Source: Alphaproteobacteria bacterium
GTDB taxonomy: Bacteria; Pseudomonadota; Alphaproteobacteria; Puniceispirillales; Puniceispirillaceae
Assembly (NCBI GenBank): GCA_009920665.1
Contig: RFZL01000016.1
Span: 1-42,300, forward strand
Length of the DNA stretch: 42,300 bases
Direction: 5' to 3'
Shown here: in pieces, positions 8,129 to 15,658 of the stretch
How positions within the stretch are numbered: position 1 is the stretch's first letter
Layout: each line of letters starts with the position of its first letter
Made by a program: the position numbers and the translations under genes
The notes under the pieces: model-generated
Database searches by the model: none
What the model was told of the DNA's origin: nothing
What the model saw: the letters and a program-made list of their open reading frames with translations, nothing else

Positions 8129-8746
8129 GCTGATTGGTGCGCCGTCCGCAAGGTTGGCATCGGCCGGATCGTGGCTGACAAGCAACGCCGGAATCTGTCG
8201 GTCACGGATCCGGTCGCGGACAAACATGCCAAAGCCCTGCCGCAATGCCGGGTCAAGTGCCGAAAACGCCTCGTCCATCAGCAGAACCTGTGGCTCGGCG
8301 AGCAATGTGCGCATCAGCGCCGCCCGCGCCGCCTGCCCGCCAGAGAGCGATGCCGGGTCGCGGTCGGCAAATCCGGGCAGATCGGCCGCCTGCAGCGCCG
8401 CCTGAACCCGCGCCACGCGGTCACGCCGGTGGCGGGCGGCAAGCCCGAAGGCAAGATTGTCGCCGACCGACATATGCGGAAACAGAAGCGCGTCCTGAAA
8501 CATCAGCCCGACACCGCGCTGTTCGGCCGGAAGGCTGGAGATATCCACCCCGTTGAGGCTGATGCGCCCCGACCATTGAACGGTATCATCCATCGTCCCG
8601 CCGATCACTGCGAGCAGGGTCGATTTACCACATCCGCTTGGCCCCTGCAGAAGATGCAGTTCGCCAGCGGGCACCGTCACCTCCAGCCGCTCGATCAGGG
8701 ACGGCTGCCCGGCATAGGCAATGGTCAGATTGCGCAGCTGCAGCAT
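8117..8746 (-). CDS. ynjD: ABC transporter ATP-binding protein, YnjD-like
   Basis: Cytoplasmic ATPase of an importer, 209 residues. Walker A GPSGCGKS spans 35-42, the Q-loop is in GLMFQDALLFPHM, the signature is SLSGGQAARAAL, Walker B is VLLMDEAFSALD and the H-loop is LLVSHDPAD. Its length and sequence fit E. coli YnjD and related small-molecule import ATPases such as ThiQ. The YnjB- and YnjC-type genes just across the divergent promoter region support the YnjD assignment. No ribosome site stands out. The stop codon lies inside a run of 8-bp repeats, so the C-terminus may have been altered. The substrate is unknown. Confidence 0.85.
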   Translation of the reverse strand: MLQLRNLTIAYAGQPSLIERLEVTVPAGELHLLQGPSGCGKSTLLAVIGGTMDDTVQWSGRISLNGVDISSLPAEQRGVGLMFQDALLFPHMSVGDNLAFGLAARHRRDRVARVQAALQAADLPGFADRDPASLSGGQAARAALMRTLLAEPQVLLMDEAFSALDPALRQGFGMFVRDRIRDRQIPALLVSHDPADANLADGAPISLTA

Positions 8747-8778
8747 GTTGGGGCCCTTGTTTACGAATGTGCGAAACT

Positions 8779-8801
8779 ATAGCCTGTGACGGTCAGGCTA
8801 T
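8779..8801. promoter_or_regulatory. Inverted repeat in the ynjD/ynjB divergent control region
   Basis: ATAGCCTG and CAGGCTAT flank seven bases, forming a perfect 8-bp inverted repeat in the 116-bp gap between divergent ynjD and ynjB. Its position suits an operator acting on both directions. A small RNA hairpin in the ynjB leader is the alternative. Confidence 0.45.
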
Positions 8802-8862
8802 GCTAGATCGACGCACAGGAAAGTCATCCTGAACCTGAACCGATAAACCAGAAACGCTGAAA

Positions 8863-10146
8863 ATGAACCCGTTCCATGCGCTGCACCTCGTGATCCTGCG
8901 GGCGATCTCCCCGTTCATGATGATCGTCACGATACTGTCCGGGGCAACGCTGATCGGGTCATTGTTGGCCGGGTCATTATTGGTCGGCCAGGCGCTTGCC
9001 AGTGACCGCGACTTTGCCGCGATCCGCGAGGCGGCGCGTGGCCAGACCGTGTATTTCAACGCGTGGGGCGGCGACGACAAGATCAATGACTATATCGCCT
9101 GGGCCGGCGATGAACTGGCACGGCGCTACGGCATCACGCTGAAGCATGTCAAGCTGGGTGACACTTCGGCCGCCGTGTCGCGCATTTTGTCGGAACAGGC
9201 GGCAGGACGAAATACCGGCGGGTCGATCGATCTGCTGTGGGTCAATGGTGAGAATTTCGCCGCCATGAAACGGAACGGGTTGCTGCAGGGCACGCCCTGG
9301 GCGGAATCGCTTCCATCCTGGCGGTATACCGATGCCGACTCCCTGCCAGCGATCAAGCTTGATTTCGCGGTACCGACCGACGGGCTGGAATCCCCCTGGG
9401 GACGGGCGCAACTGGTCTTCGCCCATGACAGCGCCCGCCTGCCAACCCCGCCAAGAAACGCCGCCGACCTTGCCACTTACATCATCAACACGCCCGGCAG
9501 ATTCACCTATCCGCAGTCACCCGATTTTGTCGGCCTGTCCTTTCTGAAGCAGATCCTGATCGAGACGGCGGTTGACACGGCGCCGCTCTACCGGCCTGTC
9601 GAACCGGCGCTGTTCGATGCGGTGACAGCCCCGCTATGGCAGTGGCTTGACAGCGTGACGCCGCATCTGTGGCGCGGCGGGCGGGCCTATCCGGCGAATT
9701 ATCCGATGCTGCGCCAGCTTCTGGCCGATGGCGAGGTCGATATCGCTATCGCCTTCAACCCGGCCGATGCGTCCTCGGCGATCGAGCGCGGCGAGCTGCC
9801 GGCCAGCATACGCACCTATATCCATGATGCCGGTACCATCGCGAATGTGCATTTCCTCGCCATTCCGTTCAATGCGAACGCGCCGGAGGCGGCACAAACC
9901 GTTGCCGATTTCCTGCTCTCGCCGGAAGCCCAGATCCGCAAGGCCGACCCACGTGTCTGGGGCGATCCGACCGTGCTGGCGATGCACCGGCTGTCGGCGG
10001 CTGATCGGGCCGGTTTTGCCGCCCTGCCGCGCGGCGTGGCCACATTGTCAGAAGCCGACCTCGCCGCCACGCTGGCCGAACCGCATCCCTCATGGATGAA
10101 GGCCATCGAGACCGAATGGCGGCGTCGTTATGCCAGCGGTGGCTGA
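8863..10146 (+). CDS. ynjB: Periplasmic substrate-binding protein, YnjB-like
   Basis: Binding protein of an ABC importer, 427 residues. The first ~47 residues hold a hydrophobic export signal ending near GQALA, before SDRDFAAIREAARGQTVYFN. The mature part carries AWGGDDKINDYIAWAGDELA and DLLWVNGENFAAMK, segments typical of YnjB. GRFTYPQSPDFVGLSFLKQI and IRKADPRVWGDPTVL also fit this type II binding-protein family. The first ATG gives a long N-region; a start at the MM pair near residue 19 would give a more usual signal peptide, and neither has a strong ribosome site. It is followed by ynjC after 76 bp. The substrate of YnjBCD systems is not established to my knowledge. Confidence 0.84.
   Translation: MNPFHALHLVILRAISPFMMIVTILSGATLIGSLLAGSLLVGQALASDRDFAAIREAARGQTVYFNAWGGDDKINDYIAWAGDELARRYGITLKHVKLGDTSAAVSRILSEQAAGRNTGGSIDLLWVNGENFAAMKRNGLLQGTPWAESLPSWRYTDADSLPAIKLDFAVPTDGLESPWGRAQLVFAHDSARLPTPPRNAADLATYIINTPGRFTYPQSPDFVGLSFLKQILIETAVDTAPLYRPVEPALFDAVTAPLWQWLDSVTPHLWRGGRAYPANYPMLRQLLADGEVDIAIAFNPADASSAIERGELPASIRTYIHDAGTIANVHFLAIPFNANAPEAAQTVADFLLSPEAQIRKADPRVWGDPTVLAMHRLSAADRAGFAALPRGVATLSEADLAATLAEPHPSWMKAIETEWRRRYASGG
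8955..8984 (+). repeat. In-frame 15-bp tandem duplication in the ynjB signal peptide
   Basis: Two adjacent 15-bp units (CGGGTCATTGTTGGC and a copy with two differences) encode GSLLA-GSLLV. They lengthen the hydrophobic core by five residues without shifting the frame. Confidence 0.75.
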
Positions 10147-10222
10147 TTGTAGATGACACGATCCGGCGCGATCTGGCACGACCCGGCAAGGCATCACCTA
10201 ATGATGTCAGGATGATGTCGGC

Positions 10223-11911
10223 ATGATTGGCGCACGTCATATCATCACCGGCATTCTGGCGCTGGCAACCGCGCTGCCGGTCATCGCCGGCATCATCGGG
10301 GTTATGGCGCCGGCCATCGGCCTGTTCCCACCGCTGGGTTTTGTCACTCCATCACTTGATCCGGCGCGCGAATTTCTGGCCACGCCCGGGCTTGGACGTG
10401 CTGGCATGACATCGCTGATCACCGGGCTTGGCGCGACATGTCTTGCGCTTCTGTTCAGCTTTGCGCTTGTTGTCACATATGTGGGCGCGTGTCAGGCAAG
10501 CTGGTTGCGGCGGTTTGCCGGGCCGCTGATCGCCGTGCCGCACAGCGCGGTCGCCATCGGCGTGCTGTTCCTGCTGGCACCCTCGGGATGGCTGATGCGG
10601 CTTGTCTCGCCCGGCCTGACCGGCTTCGACCGGCCGCCCCTTTGGGCGCTTGTCCCGGATGGCAGTGGGGCGGTGCTGTGTCTCGGCCTGCTGGTCAAGG
10701 AAGTGCCGTTTCTGGTCCTTGTCAGCCTTGCCGCTCTCGCCACCCTGCCGGTCCGGCGGTTGCTGGCGACAGGCATGTCATTGGGATATGGCCGCGCGGC
10801 AAGCTGGGTCTATCTGGTCCTGCCACTCGTCTATCGACGCATCAGGCTACCGGTATTCGCCGTTCTTGCTTTCAGCCTGTCGGTTGTCGACATGCCGCGC
10901 CTTCTTGGCCCGATGCTGCCACCGCCACTGGCTGTGCTGATTGTCGAGGGGTTCGAGGATGCCGAGCTTGCGGCGCGCCTCCCGGCCTCTTTCGGGGCGG
11001 TGATGCAGATTGGCCTGACCATCGCCGCGCTGGCAATCTGGTGCGCCGGGGAATGGGTCTGCGGCCGCACGCTGGCATGGCTGCGGCGCAGCGGGGTTCG
11101 CCTTGCCGCCTTGCGCGCCTGTGTCGGCCTGCTGGCCGGGTTGGCGACTGTGCCGCTTGTCATCGGCTGTGCCGGGCTGGTCGCAGCAGCGCTGTGGTCG
11201 GTCGCCGGACCCTGGTTCTTTCCGGCAGCCTTGCCGGAGTCGCTGACATTCCGGTTCTGGATGCGTGCCGACAGCCTCGCCCCGGCGTTGACAGCCAGCC
11301 TCGTCATCGCCGCCGCCGCGTCATTCCTTGCCGTAATACTGGCCCTGATGGCGATTGAATTGGCGCGCTCACGCAGCCGTACCGGCCTCTGGCAGGTCTT
11401 TATCTTCGCGCCCATCCTGCTGCCGCAGGCGGGTTTTGTTCCCGGGCTGCAGATGGTGCTGACCGTCACCTGGCTTGATGGCACCTGGCTGGCGATGATC
11501 TGGATGCACATGCTGTTCATCCTGCCCTATGTCTGGTTGATTCTGGCACCGGCAGCGGCATCGCTTGACATGCGGCATGACCGGATTGCGGCCAGCCTTG
11601 GTGCCGGTAGATGGCGACGCTATGGCCGTGTGACCCTGCCGATGCTGACACCGGCCATCATCACCGCGCTGTTTGTCGGCACCGCGGTGTCGGTGGCGCT
11701 GTATCTGCCAAGCCTGTTTGCCGGTGCCGGCCGGATCACGACAATGACCCTGGAGGCGGTGGCGCTTGCGTCGGGCGGCAGCCGGCCCATGGCCGGTGTG
11801 GCCACGATGCTGCAACTTCTGGTGCCGATACTGTTCTTCGCCCTGTTTCAGACGCTCTACCGCCTCGGTTATGGGCGGTTCGCCGGCATGCGCGCTGGCG
11901 GCTTGCATTGA
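10223..11911 (+). CDS. ynjC: Fused two-domain ABC permease, YnjC-like
   Basis: Integral membrane permease of the YnjBCD system, 562 residues, with two homologous halves in tandem and about twelve hydrophobic segments. Each half carries an EAA-like loop: ATGMSLGYGRAASWVYLVLP (about residue 180) in the first, and AASLGAGRWRRYGRVTLP (about residue 460) in the second. These loops dock the ATPase, expected to be the divergently encoded YnjD. The fused arrangement removes the need for two permease genes. The ATG at 10223 has no strong Shine-Dalgarno. It is probably co-transcribed with ynjB, and perhaps with the SGNH esterase 54 bp downstream. Confidence 0.85.
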   Translation: MIGARHIITGILALATALPVIAGIIGVMAPAIGLFPPLGFVTPSLDPAREFLATPGLGRAGMTSLITGLGATCLALLFSFALVVTYVGACQASWLRRFAGPLIAVPHSAVAIGVLFLLAPSGWLMRLVSPGLTGFDRPPLWALVPDGSGAVLCLGLLVKEVPFLVLVSLAALATLPVRRLLATGMSLGYGRAASWVYLVLPLVYRRIRLPVFAVLAFSLSVVDMPRLLGPMLPPPLAVLIVEGFEDAELAARLPASFGAVMQIGLTIAALAIWCAGEWVCGRTLAWLRRSGVRLAALRACVGLLAGLATVPLVIGCAGLVAAALWSVAGPWFFPAALPESLTFRFWMRADSLAPALTASLVIAAAASFLAVILALMAIELARSRSRTGLWQVFIFAPILLPQAGFVPGLQMVLTVTWLDGTWLAMIWMHMLFILPYVWLILAPAAASLDMRHDRIAASLGAGRWRRYGRVTLPMLTPAIITALFVGTAVSVALYLPSLFAGAGRITTMTLEAVALASGGSRPMAGVATMLQLLVPILFFALFQTLYRLGYGRFAGMRAGGLH

Positions 11912-11965
11912 CCGCGCATCCCGCGCACTCTTCTGCTGCGAGACTGGTGATGGACGGGTGCAGAC

Positions 11966-12622
11966 GTGCGCATTCTTGTTTATGGCGATTCCAACAGCTG
12001 GGGTTATCTTGATGACGGGTCGGGAACCCGGCACCCTGAACGCTGGCCGGTGATGATGGCGCGGCATCTTCGCGCCGCCGGCACCGAGATCGAGCTTGTC
12101 GAGGAATGTCTTCCCGGCCGCACGACCAATGTCGATGACCCGCAGGAAGGCGCCTGGTGTAATGGTAGTGCGCCACTGCAAGCCATTCTGCTGTCACAGC
12201 AACCTCTCGATCACATCATCCTGATGCTTGGTACCAATGACATGAAGGCGCGCTTCAACCGCGATGCCCCAGCAATTGCCGCCGGCCTGATGTCGCTGTT
12301 GGCGATCATCCGCGACACGGCTGCCGGCCCCGGTGGATGGCATGATGAAGCAACCGCGCCAGTCACCATCATCTGCCCGCCCGAACTGGGCGAGCTGGCC
12401 GATGACCCGCACTGGATCCGTCACCGGGAATGGCGTGGCGGGCGCGCCACCTCGCAAACTCTGCCGCCCGTGTTGCGCGAGGCCTGCGTCGCGGCGGGCG
12501 CCGGATTCATCGATGGCAACCGACACGCTGTGTCATCGCCGCGCGACCCGATCCACTGGAGCGCCGAGACCCAGGCCGCTTTCGGCGTCGCGATCGCCCG
12601 CGAAATCAAGGCCAGCGGCTAA
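11966..12622 (+). CDS. SGNH/GDSL hydrolase, arylesterase/acyltransferase type
   Basis: Predicted serine esterase, 218 residues, starting with GTG. Block I is GDSNSWG (nucleophile serine), the glycine block includes EECLPGRTTNVDDP, block III is LGTND and the catalytic Asp-His pair is in DPIHWS. The combination of these blocks resembles the octameric Mycobacterium smegmatis esterase/acyltransferase (AcT) subfamily, which acts on small esters. No signal peptide is visible, so it should be cytoplasmic. It lies between ynjC and a DMT transporter, with only two bases to the latter, suggesting one rightward operon. The natural substrate is unknown. Confidence 0.85.
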   Translation: MRILVYGDSNSWGYLDDGSGTRHPERWPVMMARHLRAAGTEIELVEECLPGRTTNVDDPQEGAWCNGSAPLQAILLSQQPLDHIILMLGTNDMKARFNRDAPAIAAGLMSLLAIIRDTAAGPGGWHDEATAPVTIICPPELGELADDPHWIRHREWRGGRATSQTLPPVLREACVAAGAGFIDGNRHAVSSPRDPIHWSAETQAAFGVAIAREIKASG

Positions 12623-12624
12623 GC

Positions 12625-13512
12625 ATGGTCTACCGGGTCATTCTGCCGCTCATTTTTGTCGGGCTATGGTCGTCCGCCTTTGTCAGCGCCAAGGTCGGGG
12701 TGCAATATGCGACACCTTTTGCGATGCTGATGCTGCGTTTCGGCATCGTCAGCTGCCTGTTCGGGCTGATCATGCTGGCGGCATGGACCTTGCGCTACTC
12801 CCCGCCGGAGACCCCGGAACGGCCGGTGATGGCGCTGACCGCGCTTGTCGGCCTGCTTTTGCACGGCATCTATCTTGGCAGTGTGTTCTTTGCCCTCTCG
12901 CGGGGGCTGTCGGCCGGCATTTCGGCGCTGATTGTCTCGCTGCAACCGCTTCTTGCCTCCGGCCTTGCCATCATCCTGTTTGATGAAAGGCTGCGCCCGG
13001 TCCAGATCATCGGCATGCTGGCGGGCATCACCGGCGTTGTCCTTGTGCTGCTACCGAAGATGGATGGCGCGATGCCGATGATCGGGCTTGCCTCGGTGAC
13101 AGTTGGTCTTGCGGCGGTGACGGGCGGCACCCTGCTGCAAAAGAAGATCGGCGGCAAAATCGACCTTCTGACGAGCAACCTCATCCAGTCGCTTGCCGCG
13201 ACGGCCTTCTTCCTGGTGATCTGCGCCACCGTCGAGCCGCCACAGATCGACTGGCAACCGCCCTTCCTGCTGGCGCTCGGATGGCTGGTGCTGATGGTCT
13301 CGATGGGGGCCTATCTGATCCTGATGGTGCTGATCCGGCGCGACAGCATGGCGGCGGTGTCATCGCTGATGTTCCTGGTGCCGCCGGTCACCGCCATCAT
13401 CGCCGCCATCGGCTTTGACGAGCCGCTGACACTTCTCGGGATTCTTGGCTTCTGCGTGACAAGCGGCGGCGTCTATCTGGTGACCCGCTATGCATCCCCC
13501 GGCACGTCATAG
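12625..13512 (+). CDS. DMT-superfamily (EamA) membrane transporter
   Basis: Inner-membrane drug/metabolite transporter of 295 residues with about ten hydrophobic helices in two EamA repeats. FVGLWSSAFVSAKVGVQYATPFAML is its first helix pair (shown in part: LIFVGLWSSAFVSAKV), and later parts include LSAGISALIVSLQPLLASGL and a second copy near MAAVSSLMFLVPPVTAIIA. The frame is open much further upstream inside the esterase gene, but the ATG at 12625 is two bases past the esterase stop and gives the family's normal N-terminus. Members export amino acids or metabolites; the substrate cannot be predicted. It is convergent with the Rieske oxygenase gene. Confidence 0.88.
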   Translation: MVYRVILPLIFVGLWSSAFVSAKVGVQYATPFAMLMLRFGIVSCLFGLIMLAAWTLRYSPPETPERPVMALTALVGLLLHGIYLGSVFFALSRGLSAGISALIVSLQPLLASGLAIILFDERLRPVQIIGMLAGITGVVLVLLPKMDGAMPMIGLASVTVGLAAVTGGTLLQKKIGGKIDLLTSNLIQSLAATAFFLVICATVEPPQIDWQPPFLLALGWLVLMVSMGAYLILMVLIRRDSMAAVSSLMFLVPPVTAIIAAIGFDEPLTLLGILGFCVTSGGVYLVTRYASPGTS

Positions 13513-13536
13513 CGGGGCCTGCCGGTCATGACCGTA

Positions 13537-14679
13537 TCACCGGTCACACAGCTGGCGCGCCAGATATTGCGCGAATTCATGGTTTCCACGCTCCAGCCAG
13601 CTGAGCGGTCCCGGCACGCCCAGCGGTGACCCGGCACCGTTGAAAATACCCTCGACAACGTGCCTGTCCTCGATCTGCACCTTGTCCAGAAACGCCTTGG
13701 TCGCGGCAAGATAGCCATCCCGGTCTTCTTCTCCGGCCAGCTTTTCGGGCGCGATCGCGGCGCCATAGAGAATGCGGGTGCGGTCTGGCCCGTCAGGCTG
13801 CAGCGACAGATACCATAAATGATCAGGAGCCAGCACATACATATGGCTCGGGAAGATTGTCGGCATCACCGATGTATAACGCCAGACGCCTTCCAGGCTG
13901 GTGTTGTCCTGATGCGCCCGGCCGACCGGCGCGCCGTCACTTTTGGTGAAGAACTGGCAGGTGAAACCGTCGAAGGCACCGCGCTCGTCAAAGGTGTTCT
14001 CCTCGACCGAATAATGCGCCCCGACGGTGCTGCGATGCGCCACCGGAAGATGGTAGCTTTCCATGAAATTCTCGGTCAGGCATTTCCAGTTCGTGTCCCA
14101 TACATGCTCTTCGCGGAAAATCGTGACGTAATCCTGCTGGTTGTAGCGATCGGTCAGCGGCGCCAGTTCGGCGAGCTGATCGGCGACCGGCGGGATATCG
14201 GGGTCAAGTGTGACATAGATCCATCCCTGAAAAATCTCGCACCGCACCGTGGCCAGCGCCAGATCATCACGGGTGAAACAGTCCGTCCTGTCCATATGCG
14301 GCGCGGCGACCAGTCGGCCGGCGATGTCATAGGTCCAGGCATGATAGGGACAGGTGAACTTCCTTGCCGAGCCACGGCCCTCGACAAGCCGCATCATCCG
14401 GTGCCGGCAGACATTGGCGCGGGCATAAACCTCGCCATCGGCACCCCGGATGATGATCACCGGCTGCGGACCAAGCTCGAAACTCATATAGTCGCCGGGC
14501 GACGGCAACTCGTCGGCACGCCCTGCGCACAGCCAGCTTCGCGCGAAAATACGCCGCTGTTCCAGATCATGAATTTCAGGAAGGACATAGAGATCCTTTG
14601 GTGGCGCGCTGGCCTGTGAAAGTGGTCGCGCCGCCAACGACTTCAGCTGGTCCAGAAGCGGGTCAAGCGGCAATGCCAT
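13537..14679 (-). CDS. Rieske non-heme iron ring-hydroxylating-type oxygenase, alpha subunit
   Basis: Terminal oxygenase of 380 residues. The Rieske [2Fe-2S] ligands are Cys91, His93 (CRHRMM) and Cys110, His113 (CPYHAW). The catalytic domain has ENFMESYHLPVAH, giving mononuclear-iron ligands His210 and His215. Glu207 sits at the bridging position where many oxygenases have Asp; glutamate there is known in carnitine/choline-type oxygenases such as CntA. The ATG has GGAGA seven bases upstream, inside the end of the aminotransferase gene, three bases after its stop, so the two are surely co-expressed. No reductase or ferredoxin gene is adjacent. Substrate candidates are an N-methylated or aromatic amine; this is inference. 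Confidence 0.88.
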   Translation of the reverse strand: MALPLDPLLDQLKSLAARPLSQASAPPKDLYVLPEIHDLEQRRIFARSWLCAGRADELPSPGDYMSFELGPQPVIIIRGADGEVYARANVCRHRMMRLVEGRGSARKFTCPYHAWTYDIAGRLVAAPHMDRTDCFTRDDLALATVRCEIFQGWIYVTLDPDIPPVADQLAELAPLTDRYNQQDYVTIFREEHVWDTNWKCLTENFMESYHLPVAHRSTVGAHYSVEENTFDERGAFDGFTCQFFTKSDGAPVGRAHQDNTSLEGVWRYTSVMPTIFPSHMYVLAPDHLWYLSLQPDGPDRTRILYGAAIAPEKLAGEEDRDGYLAATKAFLDKVQIEDRHVVEGIFNGAGSPLGVPGPLSWLERGNHEFAQYLARQLCDR

Positions 14680-14682
14680 ATG

Positions 14683-15567
14683 TCAGTCTCCGCTATCTGC
14701 CTGAAGGGCCGCCTGTTTCGGGAATTCGGCCCGCGCCAGTTCAAGATAGGCGCTTCGCAGCGCCGCCGTCATCGGTCCAACCCCGCCATCGCCGATCTCG
14801 GTATCGTCGATCTGGCCAACCGGCAACACATAGATTGACGAGGCGGTGATGAAAGCCTCGTCGGCGGCGAGCGCCTGTTCCAGCGTATAGGTTTCCTCGC
14901 GGATGCGAAGCTGGTGCCTTTCGGCAACCCGCAGCATGGTCTGGCGGGTGATGCCGTGCAGAATGTCATTGCTGACCGGGCGGACAAACAGCTCGCGATC
15001 CTTGATGAAGAAAAAGCTGGAGGACCCGGCCTCGGTGACATCGCCGTCAGGCGCGATCATCAACGCCTCATAGGCGCCGGCGCGGCTTGCCGCCTGTTTC
15101 GCCATCACCTGGCCAAGAAGGTTGGTTGATTTGATATCGCGCCGCGCCCAGCGGATGTCGGGCGTGGTCGCCAGTTTCACCGGTTTTGGTGGCGCGTCCG
15201 CGGCGAATTTCTCCTTCTGCGTGAAGGCAAAGACATTCGGCACGTAATCACCGTCATACAGGTAATTCCGGTCACGCTCGCCGCGCGTGACCTGAAGATA
15301 CATGAACCCCTCGACCGAATTGTTCATCTCGATCAGGCGCATCATCGCAGCGAACAGATCATCGCGCGCCATTGGCGACGGCATCTCAAGTTCGTCAAGC
15401 GACCGGTCAAGCCGGTCCATGTGATATTCGAAATCGACAAGCTGCGAATCGAGGATGCCGAACCCCTCATAGACGGAATCGGCGAAAAGAAGCCCGCGGT
15501 CGAAGATCGAGAGTTTTGCCTCGCTCTCCGGAATGAAATCACCGTTCAGAAAAACTGTTCTGTCCAT
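14683..15567 (-). CDS. Class IV PLP-dependent aminotransferase (D-amino acid/branched-chain type)
   Basis: Fold-type IV aminotransferase of 294 residues. Lys146 in RRDIKSTNLL is the PLP lysine. VTEAGSSSFFFIKD and LHGITRQTMLRVAE are the conserved cofactor-binding blocks. LQVTRGERDRNYLY resembles the D-amino-acid transaminase substrate region rather than IlvE. The ATG at 15567 is favoured by AGGAC eight bases upstream; a TTG five codons earlier overlaps that site. It is the first gene of a two-gene leftward operon with the Rieske oxygenase. The activity could be D-alanine, branched-chain or (R)-amine transamination; the pairing suggests joint action on an amine. Confidence 0.86.
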   Translation of the reverse strand: MDRTVFLNGDFIPESEAKLSIFDRGLLFADSVYEGFGILDSQLVDFEYHMDRLDRSLDELEMPSPMARDDLFAAMMRLIEMNNSVEGFMYLQVTRGERDRNYLYDGDYVPNVFAFTQKEKFAADAPPKPVKLATTPDIRWARRDIKSTNLLGQVMAKQAASRAGAYEALMIAPDGDVTEAGSSSFFFIKDRELFVRPVSNDILHGITRQTMLRVAERHQLRIREETYTLEQALAADEAFITASSIYVLPVGQIDDTEIGDGGVGPMTAALRSAYLELARAEFPKQAALQADSGD

Positions 15568-15658
15568 GAAACTGTCCTGCAAATGTCTGTTCTAACACCT
15601 CGCACGCTATCGCGTTTGAAGCGGGTTGGAAACTATGTTTGCCGGCCCCTTGCGCTTG

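Noticed and set aside
13513-13536. Short TGACCG/CGGTCA symmetry at the DMT-Rieske convergent junction
   Set aside because: It extends into the Rieske coding end, is only 6 bp, and has no T-run on either side, so not called a bidirectional terminator.
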